This document shows positions 25,946-34,822 of a stretch of 64,000 bases of DNA, in pieces (the first letter of the stretch is position 1; each line of letters opens with the position of its first letter). Position numbers and translations under genes: made by a program. Under the pieces are notes generated by a model. The model saw only the letters and a list, made by a program, of their open reading frames with translations, did no database searches and was not told the origin of the DNA. Source of the DNA: Enterococcus gallinarum NBRC 100675 (GTDB lineage Bacteria; Bacillota; Bacilli; Lactobacillales; Enterococcaceae); contig NZ_BCQE01000018.1 of the NCBI RefSeq assembly GCF_001544275.1, positions 1 through 64,000 of the forward strand. Reading direction: 5' to 3'.

Positions 25946-28900
25946 TTAGTTTTTGCCCTTGTATAATTCATAACCAATCAAGCCTGCCGCAAGGACAAAG
26001 ATCATGCCAATCATGATCCATAACCCATTGTCTTCAGAGCCTGTTTTTGGCAACATCGGAACCATAACTGCTTCTTTGACTTCTGGTTGTGGTTGTTCTG
26101 GTTTCATTGGTTGTGGTGGTTTTGGCGCTTCCACAATTTGAACCGTTTGATCTTTATTCGTTAGATCGACATTGTGTTTCGCCACTTCTTCAAACGTTTC
26201 TTTCTCATCTTCCGTTTTCGCTTGCAGCCATTCCGCAAAACTCAAGCCTTTTCCTACAAGATTACGTCCGTCCACTAAGAATTCAAATAAGAATTCCATG
26301 GTTTCTTTGTCTGCCGTAAAGATTTTTTCTGCATGTGTGCCTTCAAATGGCGTGCCGTCTGGTGTTAAATAGCCTTGGACAATCAATTGATAGATTTGAC
26401 CGATTGCTAAACCGTCTACTTTGACCCATTCCAACACAGTTTGATTTGGCAAGGCTAAGATCTCTTTTCCACCATTTTTATTGGTGGCCTTGGTCGTAAT
26501 GGTTGGATTGACGATTTTGATGGTTTGGTCTTTATCGGTAATATCTGCATGAGAGGCTAATAATACGCCTTCTCTGAAGAGATTTTCAAAGACAACCACT
26601 TCTTTTCCACGTAACGCACGTGCGTCTAGGATAAAGTCTAAGTTGACTGTACCGTCGGTACTTTCTGCCACAAACGTTAAGGTACTTGTGACTTCTTTTC
26701 CATCTACTAGTACTGGTTTTTCCGTTACTTTATCCATTAGAACACCGTTGACTGTGTATGTTTTTCCAACGATCAAATCGTGGTATTTCACAGCGTCTGT
26801 AATGGTGACTTTCGTTAATGGATTAACCACTTTTAAGCCAGTTGGTTTATGCGTAGCCGTTGTACGTACACTTGGGTTCGTCACACGTACAGTCTGGCCT
26901 TGATCATTGATGTCTCTGTGGTTTGCTAGTTCTTCGTCGTTTCTAAAAAGACTTTCAAACACGACAATTTCACGACCATTTAAGCCGGTTAGATCAAAAG
27001 TAAATGGTACGATTACCTTTTCATTTTCTGCTTTGGCAATAAAGCCAACAGCACTTTCTACCGGTTGACCATGAACAAGTAAGGCTTCACCGGTTGCTTT
27101 ATCCATTAAGATTCCTTTGACCAAGTAAGCTTTTCCTGGAAGAATCTCATTAATTTCAACGGTATCATTTAAGGTGAACAGCCCCGTTGGGTCTGCGATC
27201 GTCAACCCGTCTTCGAATACAGCTGTGGTATGAACCGTTGGATTGTTTACCCGAACACTTTGATTGTCATCATTGATATCCGCATGTGCCGCAACTTCAA
27301 TGCCATCACGGAAAAGTTTTTCAAAGACAACGATTGTTTGACCTTTCAGAACACTAGCATTAACCACAAATTCAAGATCTTTTGTGCCATTGGCTTTGTC
27401 TGCAATAAAGGTCAAGGTACTTGTGATTTCTTTGCCATCTTGTAAGATTGGCGCATTCGTTGCCTTATTCATCAATACTCCTGAAATAGTGTATTCTTTT
27501 CCGACAAACAAGTTTGTATACGAAACACTGTCTTTAATGACGATCGTTTCTATTGGATCAATCACTTTTTCACCATCGGCTTTATTTGACGCTTGTGTTT
27601 CTAGTTTTGGTGGAATCAAGTAATTACGTACAGAAACCACTAACGTTTCGCCATCATCTGGCGCATTTTGTTTGAATACAACAGTGAATGCTTGTTTGTC
27701 TGTATTTGGTTGGAAGCTTTCTAATGGGGCATTTTCCAAGAAATAATAATCCCCGAATACTAAGTCTTTAACTAGAATTTCACCGTTCTTATCAGTGGTG
27801 TATTCATCAAGAGCTTTTCCTGCTTGGTTATACAGAGTAAAGCTGACCCCTGCAAGCGGTGTTTTTTGCTTGTTCCATTCTTCATACTTGAACAATTTTA
27901 CGTTTTTCCGTGCTTGACGGTTCGCAAAATGGATCACTTTGATTGGTTCTGTATCATTGGTAATCGAGAACACCAATGGTTTTTGATTCAAAACGTAATT
28001 TACGGGCGCTTTGATTTCTTCCAAACGGTAACGATCTTTTCCATAAGTAAGTGTACCGTTAGTTAAGAAAAAGCCTTTTTCATTGGTTTTAAAGATATCC
28101 GTTGTTTCTGTATCATTTGGAATCTCCATTGTGACATAACGATTGGCTAAGGTATCAAAAATCTTGAATTCTGTATTAGTAAGTGGAATCACTTTTCCTG
28201 TTTCTTGATCCACTTTCACCACTTTAAGACGTTGTTCGATTACTTTGTCTTCTAAAACATAATGGAAGGTTTGCCCTTGTTCAGAAATTGTGACTTCGAA
28301 TGGTTCAAATAGTTTATACCCTTCTTTTCCTTTGGTTTCAGAAAGAATGTACGTATCAAAGACAACAGTATTTTTACCAAAGCTAGCGTAACCATCTTTG
28401 TCTGTGACAACTGTTTTCACCACTTGACCAGTTGTTTTTGATGTCAAAGAGGTTTCAATACCAGCTAATTTTGGTTTGTTGTCTGGATTCGTTGAATCGA
28501 CTAAGGCTTTATTCGCAACTTTCACTAAATCAATGGTTCCTTTGATCACTTGATCTTTTACGGTCGCATTGACAGTTTTTCCAGGTTCAACGACAATTTC
28601 AATTGTTTCATCAGAAAGTACATAGCCTTTCGGCGCTTTGATTTCTTTTAAAACATATTTACCAGGATCAAGATCTTTGATTTCTGCCTGTACTTTGCCA
28701 TTGACATTTTTCAACGTGATTTCTTTGATTTTCTTCCCATCGGCTTGATACAAGCCATACACCGCATTTTCTAAAGAAGCTGCGCCTTGTGCTTTCACAC
28801 CGGTTTCTGCATCTTCTTTAAAGACACGAATATTTCCTTCTTTTAACACGTTTAGTTTTAAAATTGAAGAAAGAGGATCTGGATAGTTTAATATCCCAAT

Positions 28901-30211
28901 AGTTTGAACTCCTGCTTTTTTATAAACCATTGGAACACCATAAACTGTTAAACGATCTAAACTTATTGTCGCTTTTTCTGGTGCTTCTTTTGTTGCAGTA
29001 ATCACTAGTTGATTCCCTTGAATTTTGGCAGTAATTCCTCTTGGTGTGTTGATTCTCACAACATCTTTTAACACATTATTGGTATCTGGAACTTCAATTG
29101 TTTGCCCAACTTTTACAGTTTTTGTTTGATTATTAAAAGAAGCTTTTTTTGTTGCGTTATTGATTTTTTGATCAATTTCTTGTTTAAATGCTTCAAAATT
29201 TAAAACTGGATTGGTTCCGTAAAAATTAGAGTTCAAAACTTCGTGAATATAAAACTGTGTCGCAATCCGACGTTCTAACGATTTATCTTTACTTCCAACA
29301 TAACCAAAATAAGAAATCAAGGCAATTTTCTTTCTAATAGCCGCATCTTTGATATATGTTTCTAATGCAGATTTGTTAAACGTACCTGATCCACCCGGAA
29401 CCCCTGGTTCCACACAAAATGCCACATGACCATCTACATCAAAAATTTCAATACGGTCATAAGTAAAAGATCGTCCATTCGGTAAAATTGTACTCCCCCA
29501 ATTTAACCCATTACTTGGCGTAACTAATTGTGAATGAACTTGTCCAGTATTTACAGCACGTTTCATACGTACAGAACGCGTTGTGGACTCTGCCACAAAT
29601 AAAGTAAGCTGTTCTTCTGTTTTCTTTTCACTTTCTTTTGATTCATTCACTACTTTGTCGGCCTCAGTTTTTGTTTCTTCAGAAACAGCGGCCTTGTTTT
29701 CTTCTACTACTGGTTGTGTAGGTTCTTCTAGAATTGACGCATTAGAAGGTGCTACGCCAATCGTTGCTTCATCTGTTTCTTTCTTCGTTTCTTCTGTATC
29801 TATATCAGAATTAGACACAGCTTTCTCTACAGATTTCTCAAGAGCAGTTGGTACTTCTGCTGGTTCAGAAGGTGCTCGAGGTGTTGTTTCTGGCGTTGTT
29901 ACAGCTGACATTGGTGTTTCAACTGGACTATCCCCGGGTCGTTGACTTTCCCCAATAGTTTCATCAAGGACTGCTTTTTCTGTTGGTGCAGGTGCTTCTG
30001 TAGCGGGTGTCACATCTGCAGATACTTCTGGGCTCGTTACTTCTTCAGGCGCCGTTACTTTCGCTTCTTCAGAAGTTGAAAACACTTGAGAAGCTGTAAC
30101 AGAAGGTTCTGTTTCTTCTGCATGTGTTGTCATAGTTCCTGTAAGAAAAGCCACTTGACAAACCACCGCTAGTAAAGCAAACTTCAACCAACTTGTTTTG
30201 TTTCTCGTCAT
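25946..30211 (-). CDS. large thioester/VaFE-repeat LPXTG adhesin
   Basis: The protein has 1421 aa: a signal peptide (about 1-31), a Thr/Glu/Pro-rich region to about 215, then a thioester-type domain with Cys in AFCVEPG (about 264) and Gln in ATQFYIHE (about 318), able to form the Cys-Gln thioester known from TED adhesins. SpaA/Cna_B-like domains follow (YVLKEIKAPKGYVL and GKDRYRLEEIKAPVNYVL), then at least four related domains with VFE(K/S/N)LF signatures, typical of VaFE repeats with ester bonds, a Pro-rich spacer, LPKTG (about 1390) and a membrane tail. It should form a long stalk with a reactive tip that may capture host or partner-cell surfaces. Confidence 0.88.
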   Translation of the reverse strand: MTRNKTSWLKFALLAVVCQVAFLTGTMTTHAEETEPSVTASQVFSTSEEAKVTAPEEVTSPEVSADVTPATEAPAPTEKAVLDETIGESQRPGDSPVETPMSAVTTPETTPRAPSEPAEVPTALEKSVEKAVSNSDIDTEETKKETDEATIGVAPSNASILEEPTQPVVEENKAAVSEETKTEADKVVNESKESEKKTEEQLTLFVAESTTRSVRMKRAVNTGQVHSQLVTPSNGLNWGSTILPNGRSFTYDRIEIFDVDGHVAFCVEPGVPGGSGTFNKSALETYIKDAAIRKKIALISYFGYVGSKDKSLERRIATQFYIHEVLNSNFYGTNPVLNFEAFKQEIDQKINNATKKASFNNQTKTVKVGQTIEVPDTNNVLKDVVRINTPRGITAKIQGNQLVITATKEAPEKATISLDRLTVYGVPMVYKKAGVQTIGILNYPDPLSSILKLNVLKEGNIRVFKEDAETGVKAQGAASLENAVYGLYQADGKKIKEITLKNVNGKVQAEIKDLDPGKYVLKEIKAPKGYVLSDETIEIVVEPGKTVNATVKDQVIKGTIDLVKVANKALVDSTNPDNKPKLAGIETSLTSKTTGQVVKTVVTDKDGYASFGKNTVVFDTYILSETKGKEGYKLFEPFEVTISEQGQTFHYVLEDKVIEQRLKVVKVDQETGKVIPLTNTEFKIFDTLANRYVTMEIPNDTETTDIFKTNEKGFFLTNGTLTYGKDRYRLEEIKAPVNYVLNQKPLVFSITNDTEPIKVIHFANRQARKNVKLFKYEEWNKQKTPLAGVSFTLYNQAGKALDEYTTDKNGEILVKDLVFGDYYFLENAPLESFQPNTDKQAFTVVFKQNAPDDGETLVVSVRNYLIPPKLETQASNKADGEKVIDPIETIVIKDSVSYTNLFVGKEYTISGVLMNKATNAPILQDGKEITSTLTFIADKANGTKDLEFVVNASVLKGQTIVVFEKLFRDGIEVAAHADINDDNQSVRVNNPTVHTTAVFEDGLTIADPTGLFTLNDTVEINEILPGKAYLVKGILMDKATGEALLVHGQPVESAVGFIAKAENEKVIVPFTFDLTGLNGREIVVFESLFRNDEELANHRDINDQGQTVRVTNPSVRTTATHKPTGLKVVNPLTKVTITDAVKYHDLIVGKTYTVNGVLMDKVTEKPVLVDGKEVTSTLTFVAESTDGTVNLDFILDARALRGKEVVVFENLFREGVLLASHADITDKDQTIKIVNPTITTKATNKNGGKEILALPNQTVLEWVKVDGLAIGQIYQLIVQGYLTPDGTPFEGTHAEKIFTADKETMEFLFEFLVDGRNLVGKGLSFAEWLQAKTEDEKETFEEVAKHNVDLTNKDQTVQIVEAPKPPQPMKPEQPQPEVKEAVMVPMLPKTGSEDNGLWIMIGMIFVLAAGLIGYELYKGKN

Positions 30212-30246
30212 GACAAAAACTTCTCCTTTGCTTTATTTTTTGTTTA

Positions 30247-30281
30247 TATAAAAACGTCGCTATTTCAAATAATAACGACGT
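30247..30281 (-). terminator. leader hairpin upstream of the adhesin (possible attenuator)
   Basis: The stem ACGTCG/CGACGT is extended by AT pairs and followed by TTTTTAT on the minus strand. It lies between the 11-codon leader ORF (30301-30336) and the adhesin ATG, so transcription into the adhesin must pass it. Confidence 0.6.
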
Positions 30282-30300
30282 AAATAAGATTCTATTCCAT

Positions 30301-30336
30301 TCAATCCGGAGATCTCACTCGTGGTAGTTCATTCAT
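30301..30336 (-). CDS. possible 11-aa leader peptide
   Basis: The ORF encodes MNELPRVRSPD and stops. It has a strong ribosome site (TTTGGAGG, 7 nt spacing) and is followed 20 nt later by a terminator-like hairpin in front of the 1421-aa adhesin. It could be a translated leader controlling that hairpin, or the 5' end of a gene lost by deletion. No codon bias towards a single amino acid is seen. Confidence 0.4.
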   Translation of the reverse strand: MNELPRVRSPD

Positions 30337-30351
30337 ACTGATTCCTCCAAA

Positions 30352-30382
30352 CAAAAAAAGCGAGAAAAATTCTCGCTTTTTT
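30352..30382. terminator. terminator after the LysM protein gene
   Basis: GCGAGAAAAATTCTCGC is flanked by A- and T-runs on both sides and lies 13 nt after the stop of 30395-31318. Confidence 0.8.
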
Positions 30383-30394
30383 CACATCACTATT

Positions 30395-31318
30395 TTATTG
30401 ATCTGTTTCATAAAAATCGACTGACCATTTATTAATCGGATCATGGTCTTTATTTAATAAACTAGGAACTCCGAAACCATAACCAAACCATTTACTATTT
30501 TCATCTTTGATTTCTTTCCAACCATATGCCATAGCCTCTTCTTCAGAATTAAAAACTTTCCCACTATTTCCAATCATTGCTGGAATAGGCTCCTGATCAA
30601 CTACTGCAGAAGGATCAATTGCTTGAGTCGTGGTCGATCCACCTTGTTCACCACTTGTACTTGGTTGTGTCGGCGTCGTTGGTTTTTCTACTGATTGATC
30701 TGATTGCGTTGGTTGATTATCTGCTGGCTTACTTGGTTGAGCTGGTGTTTCTACTATTCCTGGAGAAACTGTTGTCCCAGCAGTAGAGCTAGTTGCCCCC
30801 TCAACAGAACCGCTTGTCACGGTTTGACTGCTGTTTGTATCACTAACAGCACCACTCATTTCTTGACTGCTTATAGCTGTTTTACCGCTACTTGCAGTTG
30901 TTCCTTGTGCTTTTTCTTCTGCTTGTTTGGCGGGCTCTTGTTTGCCTACAGGTTTATTCGCATCATTCTTATCTTGCGGGGTTACCACTGATTGCGCAAC
31001 CGTTTCTCCTTTTTTATTCTTAGCAGTTACAACATTCCCATCAAAGACTAACGTATTGCCTGCGTAAATCAAATCAACATTCGCAATCTTGTTCAAATCT
31101 GCGAGTTTTTGTACCGTCAAATTCGTCGCTTGACTGATTCCCCACATGGTATCTCCCCAGACAATCGTATATTTGTTTCCTTGTGTTTTTGCAATGTCTG
31201 CTTTAATTTGATCGACTGTACGAGGTGTCCATTCAGCTGCTTCTGCTTTTTCAGTATTCATTGCTAACGCAAGTCCTCCCACAGTCACTCCAATAGCCAA
31301 TACTCGTAAAATCTTCAT
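30395..31318 (-). CDS. secreted LysM protein
   Basis: The 307-aa protein has a signal peptide (about 1-27, ending AEA), one LysM domain (about 48-95, YTIVWGDTMWGISQATNL), a Ser/Thr/Gln/Pro-rich linker and a C-terminal part with GKVFNSEEEAMAYGW. That motif resembles short repeats of surface proteins. It should bind peptidoglycan and belongs to the surface-protein set of the element. The exact role is unknown. Confidence 0.75.
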   Translation of the reverse strand: MKILRVLAIGVTVGGLALAMNTEKAEAAEWTPRTVDQIKADIAKTQGNKYTIVWGDTMWGISQATNLTVQKLADLNKIANVDLIYAGNTLVFDGNVVTAKNKKGETVAQSVVTPQDKNDANKPVGKQEPAKQAEEKAQGTTASSGKTAISSQEMSGAVSDTNSSQTVTSGSVEGATSSTAGTTVSPGIVETPAQPSKPADNQPTQSDQSVEKPTTPTQPSTSGEQGGSTTTQAIDPSAVVDQEPIPAMIGNSGKVFNSEEEAMAYGWKEIKDENSKWFGYGFGVPSLLNKDHDPINKWSVDFYETDQ

Positions 31319-31369
31319 TACACATTCCTCTTTTCATTGTTATTTTTTATTTTAAGCAATTATTATTGC

Positions 31370-31561
31370 TTATTTCTCTTTTTCATCTAAAGCATTTAGT
31401 TCTTCTTGAATTGCTTGATACTCACGATCTACCAACGTATCAATCACAATTCGATTAGAAATACGCACCTCAAAGTCTTTGGGTCGTGCATTCCATACAC
31501 GCTTGATTGCATTTGGCTTTTCATGTGTCTCAGGGCTAATTGCAGCACTTGTTTCAGCCAT
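31370..31561 (-). CDS. small conserved-looking soluble protein
   Basis: This 63-aa protein has a strong ribosome site (GTAAGGAGGAG). It is charged, has no membrane segment and ends in a helical region (DREYQAIQEELNALDEKEK). It sits downstream of the LSm-like gene and the 52-aa ORF. The function is not recognised. Confidence 0.5.
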   Translation of the reverse strand: MAETSAAISPETHEKPNAIKRVWNARPKDFEVRISNRIVIDTLVDREYQAIQEELNALDEKEK

Positions 31562-31684
31562 CTTTTGAACTCCTCCTTACTCAATTTCTATATTCATTAG
31601 ATCTACATAAGAAAAGGGTTTCAATAGGTTTTACTTTTTTTAGTACCGAATACATTTTATTTATTTTTCTATCTTCAAATCCCC

Positions 31685-31843
31685 TCAGCCATGACGAGCA
31701 CGTCTTCGATTGGATTCTAAAACGCTCAAAACTTCTTTCGTATTGAATTGGTTATGAAAGAAAAGTAACGAATGACTTGCTACAATACTACTGTCAACAA
31801 TTGCCCGACTTTGTTTCTCAATCATATCCTCATTCTTTTTCAT
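31685..31843 (-). CDS. 52-aa ORF coupled to the LSm-like gene
   Basis: The ORF starts at ATG 31843, 8 nt after the LSm-like stop codon, with no strong ribosome site, so it would depend on translational coupling. The product (MKKNEDMIEKQSRAIVDSSI..., ending NRRRARHG) is helical with a basic tail. The later stretch 31562-31684 holds only a weak 24-codon ORF. Confidence 0.4.
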   Translation of the reverse strand: MKKNEDMIEKQSRAIVDSSIVASHSLLFFHNQFNTKEVLSVLESNRRRARHG

Positions 31844-31851
31844 TACATTGA

Positions 31852-32148
31852 TCAATTAGGATCTTCACAGCGCACGTGCTTTACGGCGTGTTTAAAAATT
31901 GTCATATATGTTCCTGTTCGTGTTCCTTCTTTGTCTAGTAACGCGATCATAAAATCGTACGTTGAGATAAAGTATAGAATCCCCTCAATTCGCTTACTGT
32001 CCATAGTCACAATCGTTACTCTTTTATTCAAGAAAAAGTTTAACCCTGTAGGTGTTCGTTGCTGTCGTCGTTCATCCGTTCTTGTGTGCTTTGGTCCTCT
32101 GACTGCCACCCTAGGCTCTTTATTCTTATTCGTTTTTTTTATTGACAT
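31852..32148 (-). CDS. Hfq/LSm-like small RNA-binding protein
   Basis: The start is ATG 32148 (MSIKKTNKNK) with GGAAGG upstream; an in-frame TTG at 32166 is less likely. The product has 98 aa with a basic N-terminal tail (KHTRTDERRQQRTP). Its domain fits the Sm fold: Sm1 (KRVTIVTMDSKRIEGILYFI, DFMIALLD) and Sm2 with TIFKHAVKHV, close to the YKHAIS Sm2 signature of Hfq. I infer an RNA-binding regulator encoded by the element next to its replication genes. The identification is by motif memory. Confidence 0.6.
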   Translation of the reverse strand: MSIKKTNKNKEPRVAVRGPKHTRTDERRQQRTPTGLNFFLNKRVTIVTMDSKRIEGILYFISTYDFMIALLDKEGTRTGTYMTIFKHAVKHVRCEDPN

Positions 32149-32182
32149 ATTTCCATTCCCTTCCAATCGTTTTCTTTTGTAG

Positions 32183-32209
32183 ACTAGCCTTTTTTCGTTT
32201 GCTAGTTTG
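32183..32209 (+). repeat. long inverted repeat, left arm
   Basis: ACTAGCCTTTTTTCGTTTG followed by CTAGTTTG matches the reverse complement of 32686-32714 almost completely. It also forms its own hairpin (ACTAGC/GCTAGT) followed by TTTTTT. Confidence 0.7.
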
Positions 32210-32685
32210 TCTTTTTTACTTATTTTGACAGAAAAAACAAAGAAATGTCTGACCTCGCAAGGTTTCTAGCGTTCGCAACCTCAAACTCGTAGAAAGAAAG
32301 AATCGCTCCCTTGAAAACAAATGAACGATTACTCGTCATTTTTTGTTTTCGTGCTAGCTGAGTCTTCGCAACTCTCCTCCCTAGTATGTGCCTCACCCAT
32401 CCAAACGCACCGCTTCTTCTAGCCGTACTATTTTAGGCGTTTTATCCTTCCTAAGCTCCGAATAGGCACGCTGATCAGCTTAGAAAGTTCTGTTGATATT
32501 CAGTTGTCAAGGATCTGGAAAAACATATCAAAAAACAGTTTACGTGTGTCGCTTCAGTTCAACCCTAGTTCAAGGGATTCCTTCCACCAGGTAGCTTTGC
32601 TTTTTATCATCAAATGTTTCTGAAAAGCAAGTACGTTTCGTGTCCGTGCGCTGCTTTTTAATAGCTTTTCACGCTAGTTTTAAAT
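32210..32685. other. non-coding region between inverted repeats, candidate oriV or RNA locus
   Basis: About 480 bp without a credible gene on either strand. It is less AT-biased than its surroundings and rich in short dyads such as GGTTTCTAGCGTTCGCAACC. It sits next to the Rep gene and two small genes. A replication origin, a structured RNA or a partition site all fit; no clear iteron array was seen. Confidence 0.35.
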
Positions 32686-32714
32686 AAACTAACAAACGAA
32701 AAAAGGCTAGTTTG
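32686..32714 (-). repeat. long inverted repeat, right arm
   Basis: This is the inverted copy of 32183-32209. On the minus strand AACAAAC...GTTTGTT forms a hairpin just after the stop of 32720-33013, so it may also end that transcript. Confidence 0.7.
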
Positions 32715-32719
32715 TTGGT

Positions 32720-33013
32720 TCAGTATATTTCTTTTAATTTTGCATAGTGCTCTCGCAAAGTGGTTAACGGTTGTTGCGGACAACCACGACAAGCCACAAT
32801 CTTTCCATCTAAGAAAATCGACTTGATTTGCGAAAAAAACAGTTCCGCTTCTTCATCAATCCCTAGTTCTCTTGTAACAATTACTTGCTTCTTTCCTGAA
32901 TCATCCACAATAATCCGACTAAGCTTCCGTTGAGAGATTTTCCATCGCTGCCGATTGAATAGCGTTACTTCACAACAAATTCTTTCTAAATGTAAAGGCG
33001 TTAATTCCAACAA
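32720..33013 (-). CDS. small protein next to Rep
   Basis: The 97-aa protein is basic in its first half (LHLERICCEVTLFNRQRWKI) with a later CRGCP motif. It has no membrane segment. It is 55 nt downstream of the Rep gene and ends at the right inverted repeat. It may be a copy-number or partner protein of Rep. The family is not recognised. Confidence 0.5.
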   Translation of the reverse strand: MLELTPLHLERICCEVTLFNRQRWKISQRKLSRIIVDDSGKKQVIVTRELGIDEEAELFFSQIKSIFLDGKIVACRGCPQQPLTTLREHYAKLKEIY

Positions 33014-33068
33014 AATACCACCTCCTTATCATAGATATATTGTAAAAGGCAATTGGCGTATTTTACTT

Positions 33069-34550
33069 TCAGCCTGTATCGGCTTCAAATAAGTCTAGCT
33101 GATCACTTCTACGATACGCTTTAAAAAAAGGAGCGATTGTTGTTTCTAATTCTTCATTTGTTAGCAAGAATAACTGCTTTAGCCGAAACAAATACACTTG
33201 TTGCTTATCTCGCGTGCGTTTTAAACACTGCTTTAAAAATGTTCGTATCGACATCAAAATAATTCCTCCTCCTTTTCCACGCTTACTACGATAAAAAATT
33301 TTTCTTTCTTCTTTTAATTCTTTTAAAAGTCGATCAAGACTACGTGCAGGAATGCCTATCTTCTCTTGTAGCTCTTTTTTGGTACTTTCTATGTACGCTA
33401 ATCCTTCGGCTTCTACTCGTTTTAGATAATCTAAAAGATCTACTCGCCATTCATGTTTGTGACTATATTCTCGTTGTTCTCGTGGCTTTTTGAACTTCCA
33501 CCATCCTCGTCGCTGGATAAACAACTCTTTTTCCTGGATATCTGCAGCAATCCATTCTTGACACAATTCTAGGATAAAATCTCGTCGAGCTGCTCGATAA
33601 TTGCTAGAGTAGGCACTCTTTACAATCGTTTCTACTTCTTTTTCAGCTAATGGTTCTCTCAAGCGTTCGTTGAATTCAAACATGTTGTACTCACAAGTTT
33701 CTTGCCCATAACCAGAAGAAAAATAGGCGAGAGAAAGAGTGAAAATCACATTATTTCTTCCTAAACGTCCCTCTCCTCCGATAATGTTAGCTTTTCGTAG
33801 TAACAAATCAAACCAAGGTTCGTCCACTTGGCGATATACTTTTTTCTCAGGAAACACAATTAATTTCGCGTTTCTTTCTGCTTCACCTCTCTGGTTAGAG
33901 GCTGTTTTCATCGACCAATTGATCCACTCTGAAAATGAATACTGATTCTCTGATTCGTAAAACACAATATTTCTTTTATTCGGAAATCGAGCAATACCAA
34001 AATGATTACAGCCACTATCTACACCGACTAACTGTTTTGCCAGCTGTGATCGGATAGTCATTGAAATTCGCTTTGCTACTTCGATTACTTTGAAATTGCT
34101 TTTACTTGTAACATAAGCCGGTGAACTTAATAAAAAATAGACTTGATAACCAAAATCGGATTCTAGAATCAACGTTGGCATAAAACCTAGCTGATCGATA
34201 CATGCCAGGATAATTTCTCCTTCATGATTTTCTTTTGAATCGATATCAACAACAAACGTATTGATTTGACGCAGATTTTTTTCAAAATGTCCTTTAACAA
34301 CTAATCGTCTTGTGTCAGTATATTCTCCATATCGATAAACATTTGGCGTCCAGTGTGTAATCGTATCAGCTTGTTCTTCAATCGCTTCTAAAGAAGTAAT
34401 GACGATTCCTCTGGAAACAGATAAGGCTTCTTTTGAATAGTAAATAAAAATCGAGCCTTTCTTTTCTTCTTCAACAAAGCCTATCGGCTTCAGCTGACTA
34501 TTCCTAAACTTGTAAGTACGTAATCCATTTTTCAAAAAAATTTTAAGCAC
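33069..34550 (-). CDS. AEP-primase/PriCT-type replication protein
   Basis: The start is GTG 34550 (VLKIFLKNGLRTYKF) with AAAGGAG 7 nt upstream; the longer frame from TTG 34583 has no ribosome site. The product has 493 aa. The N-terminal half has the archaeo-eukaryotic primase pattern: a DxD motif in FVVDIDSKE (about 103), then CNHFGIARFPNKRN. A PriCT-like helical part (GEGRLGRNNVIFTLSLAYFS) follows, then a winged-helix-like region (GIPARSLDRLLKELKEE). Proteins of this layout start replication of theta plasmids and some conjugative elements. Its presence suggests the element can or could replicate autonomously. Confidence 0.7.
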   Translation of the reverse strand: MLKIFLKNGLRTYKFRNSQLKPIGFVEEEKKGSIFIYYSKEALSVSRGIVITSLEAIEEQADTITHWTPNVYRYGEYTDTRRLVVKGHFEKNLRQINTFVVDIDSKENHEGEIILACIDQLGFMPTLILESDFGYQVYFLLSSPAYVTSKSNFKVIEVAKRISMTIRSQLAKQLVGVDSGCNHFGIARFPNKRNIVFYESENQYSFSEWINWSMKTASNQRGEAERNAKLIVFPEKKVYRQVDEPWFDLLLRKANIIGGEGRLGRNNVIFTLSLAYFSSGYGQETCEYNMFEFNERLREPLAEKEVETIVKSAYSSNYRAARRDFILELCQEWIAADIQEKELFIQRRGWWKFKKPREQREYSHKHEWRVDLLDYLKRVEAEGLAYIESTKKELQEKIGIPARSLDRLLKELKEERKIFYRSKRGKGGGIILMSIRTFLKQCLKRTRDKQQVYLFRLKQLFLLTNEELETTIAPFFKAYRRSDQLDLFEADTG

Positions 34551-34586
34551 TTTTTTTCTCCTTTCTGTTTTAAAATTGAGCAAACA

Positions 34587-34623
34587 AAAAACTCTGTATA
34601 AGGTTGCTTACACAGAGTTTTTA
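34587..34623. terminator. bidirectional hairpin upstream of Rep
   Basis: AAAAACTCTGT.TAAG...CTTA.ACAGAGTTTTT is a long stem with T-runs on both strands. It separates the element from the chromosome-like genes to the right. Confidence 0.65.
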
Positions 34624-34822
34624 ATCATTGTTATTTAATTTTTTGAGAGAATTCCAATTATTAGAAATTTCTAATTTAACAGTTGGCATTCAGGTAAAAA
34701 TTAGACACTTACTTGCACAATCTACTGAAATTCAGAAGGTTTGCACTGATTTATTGGCAGATGTGAGGTCCCCTTCGCGGGAAACGGATGGTAAAGGTGC
34801 TTTTGAATAAAAGTCTCTTTCT
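34624..34822. other. probable junction between element and chromosome
   Basis: This stretch of about 200 bp lies between the Rep leader and the stop of the Fnr-type gene. A plus-strand frame of 60 codons (34628-34810) has no start ATG or ribosome site and no recognisable family; it may be a remnant. No integrase, IS end or obvious target repeat is visible, and the second junction lies outside the window. Confidence 0.35.

Noticed and set aside
32210-32685. CRISPR array or tRNA cluster in the gene-free region
   Set aside because: No regular direct repeats with spacers and no tRNA-like cloverleaf were seen; only dyads and the flanking inverted repeats.
34628-34810. Plus-strand 60-codon frame as a gene
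   Set aside because: No ribosome site, no ATG start and no recognisable domain; treated as part of the junction region.
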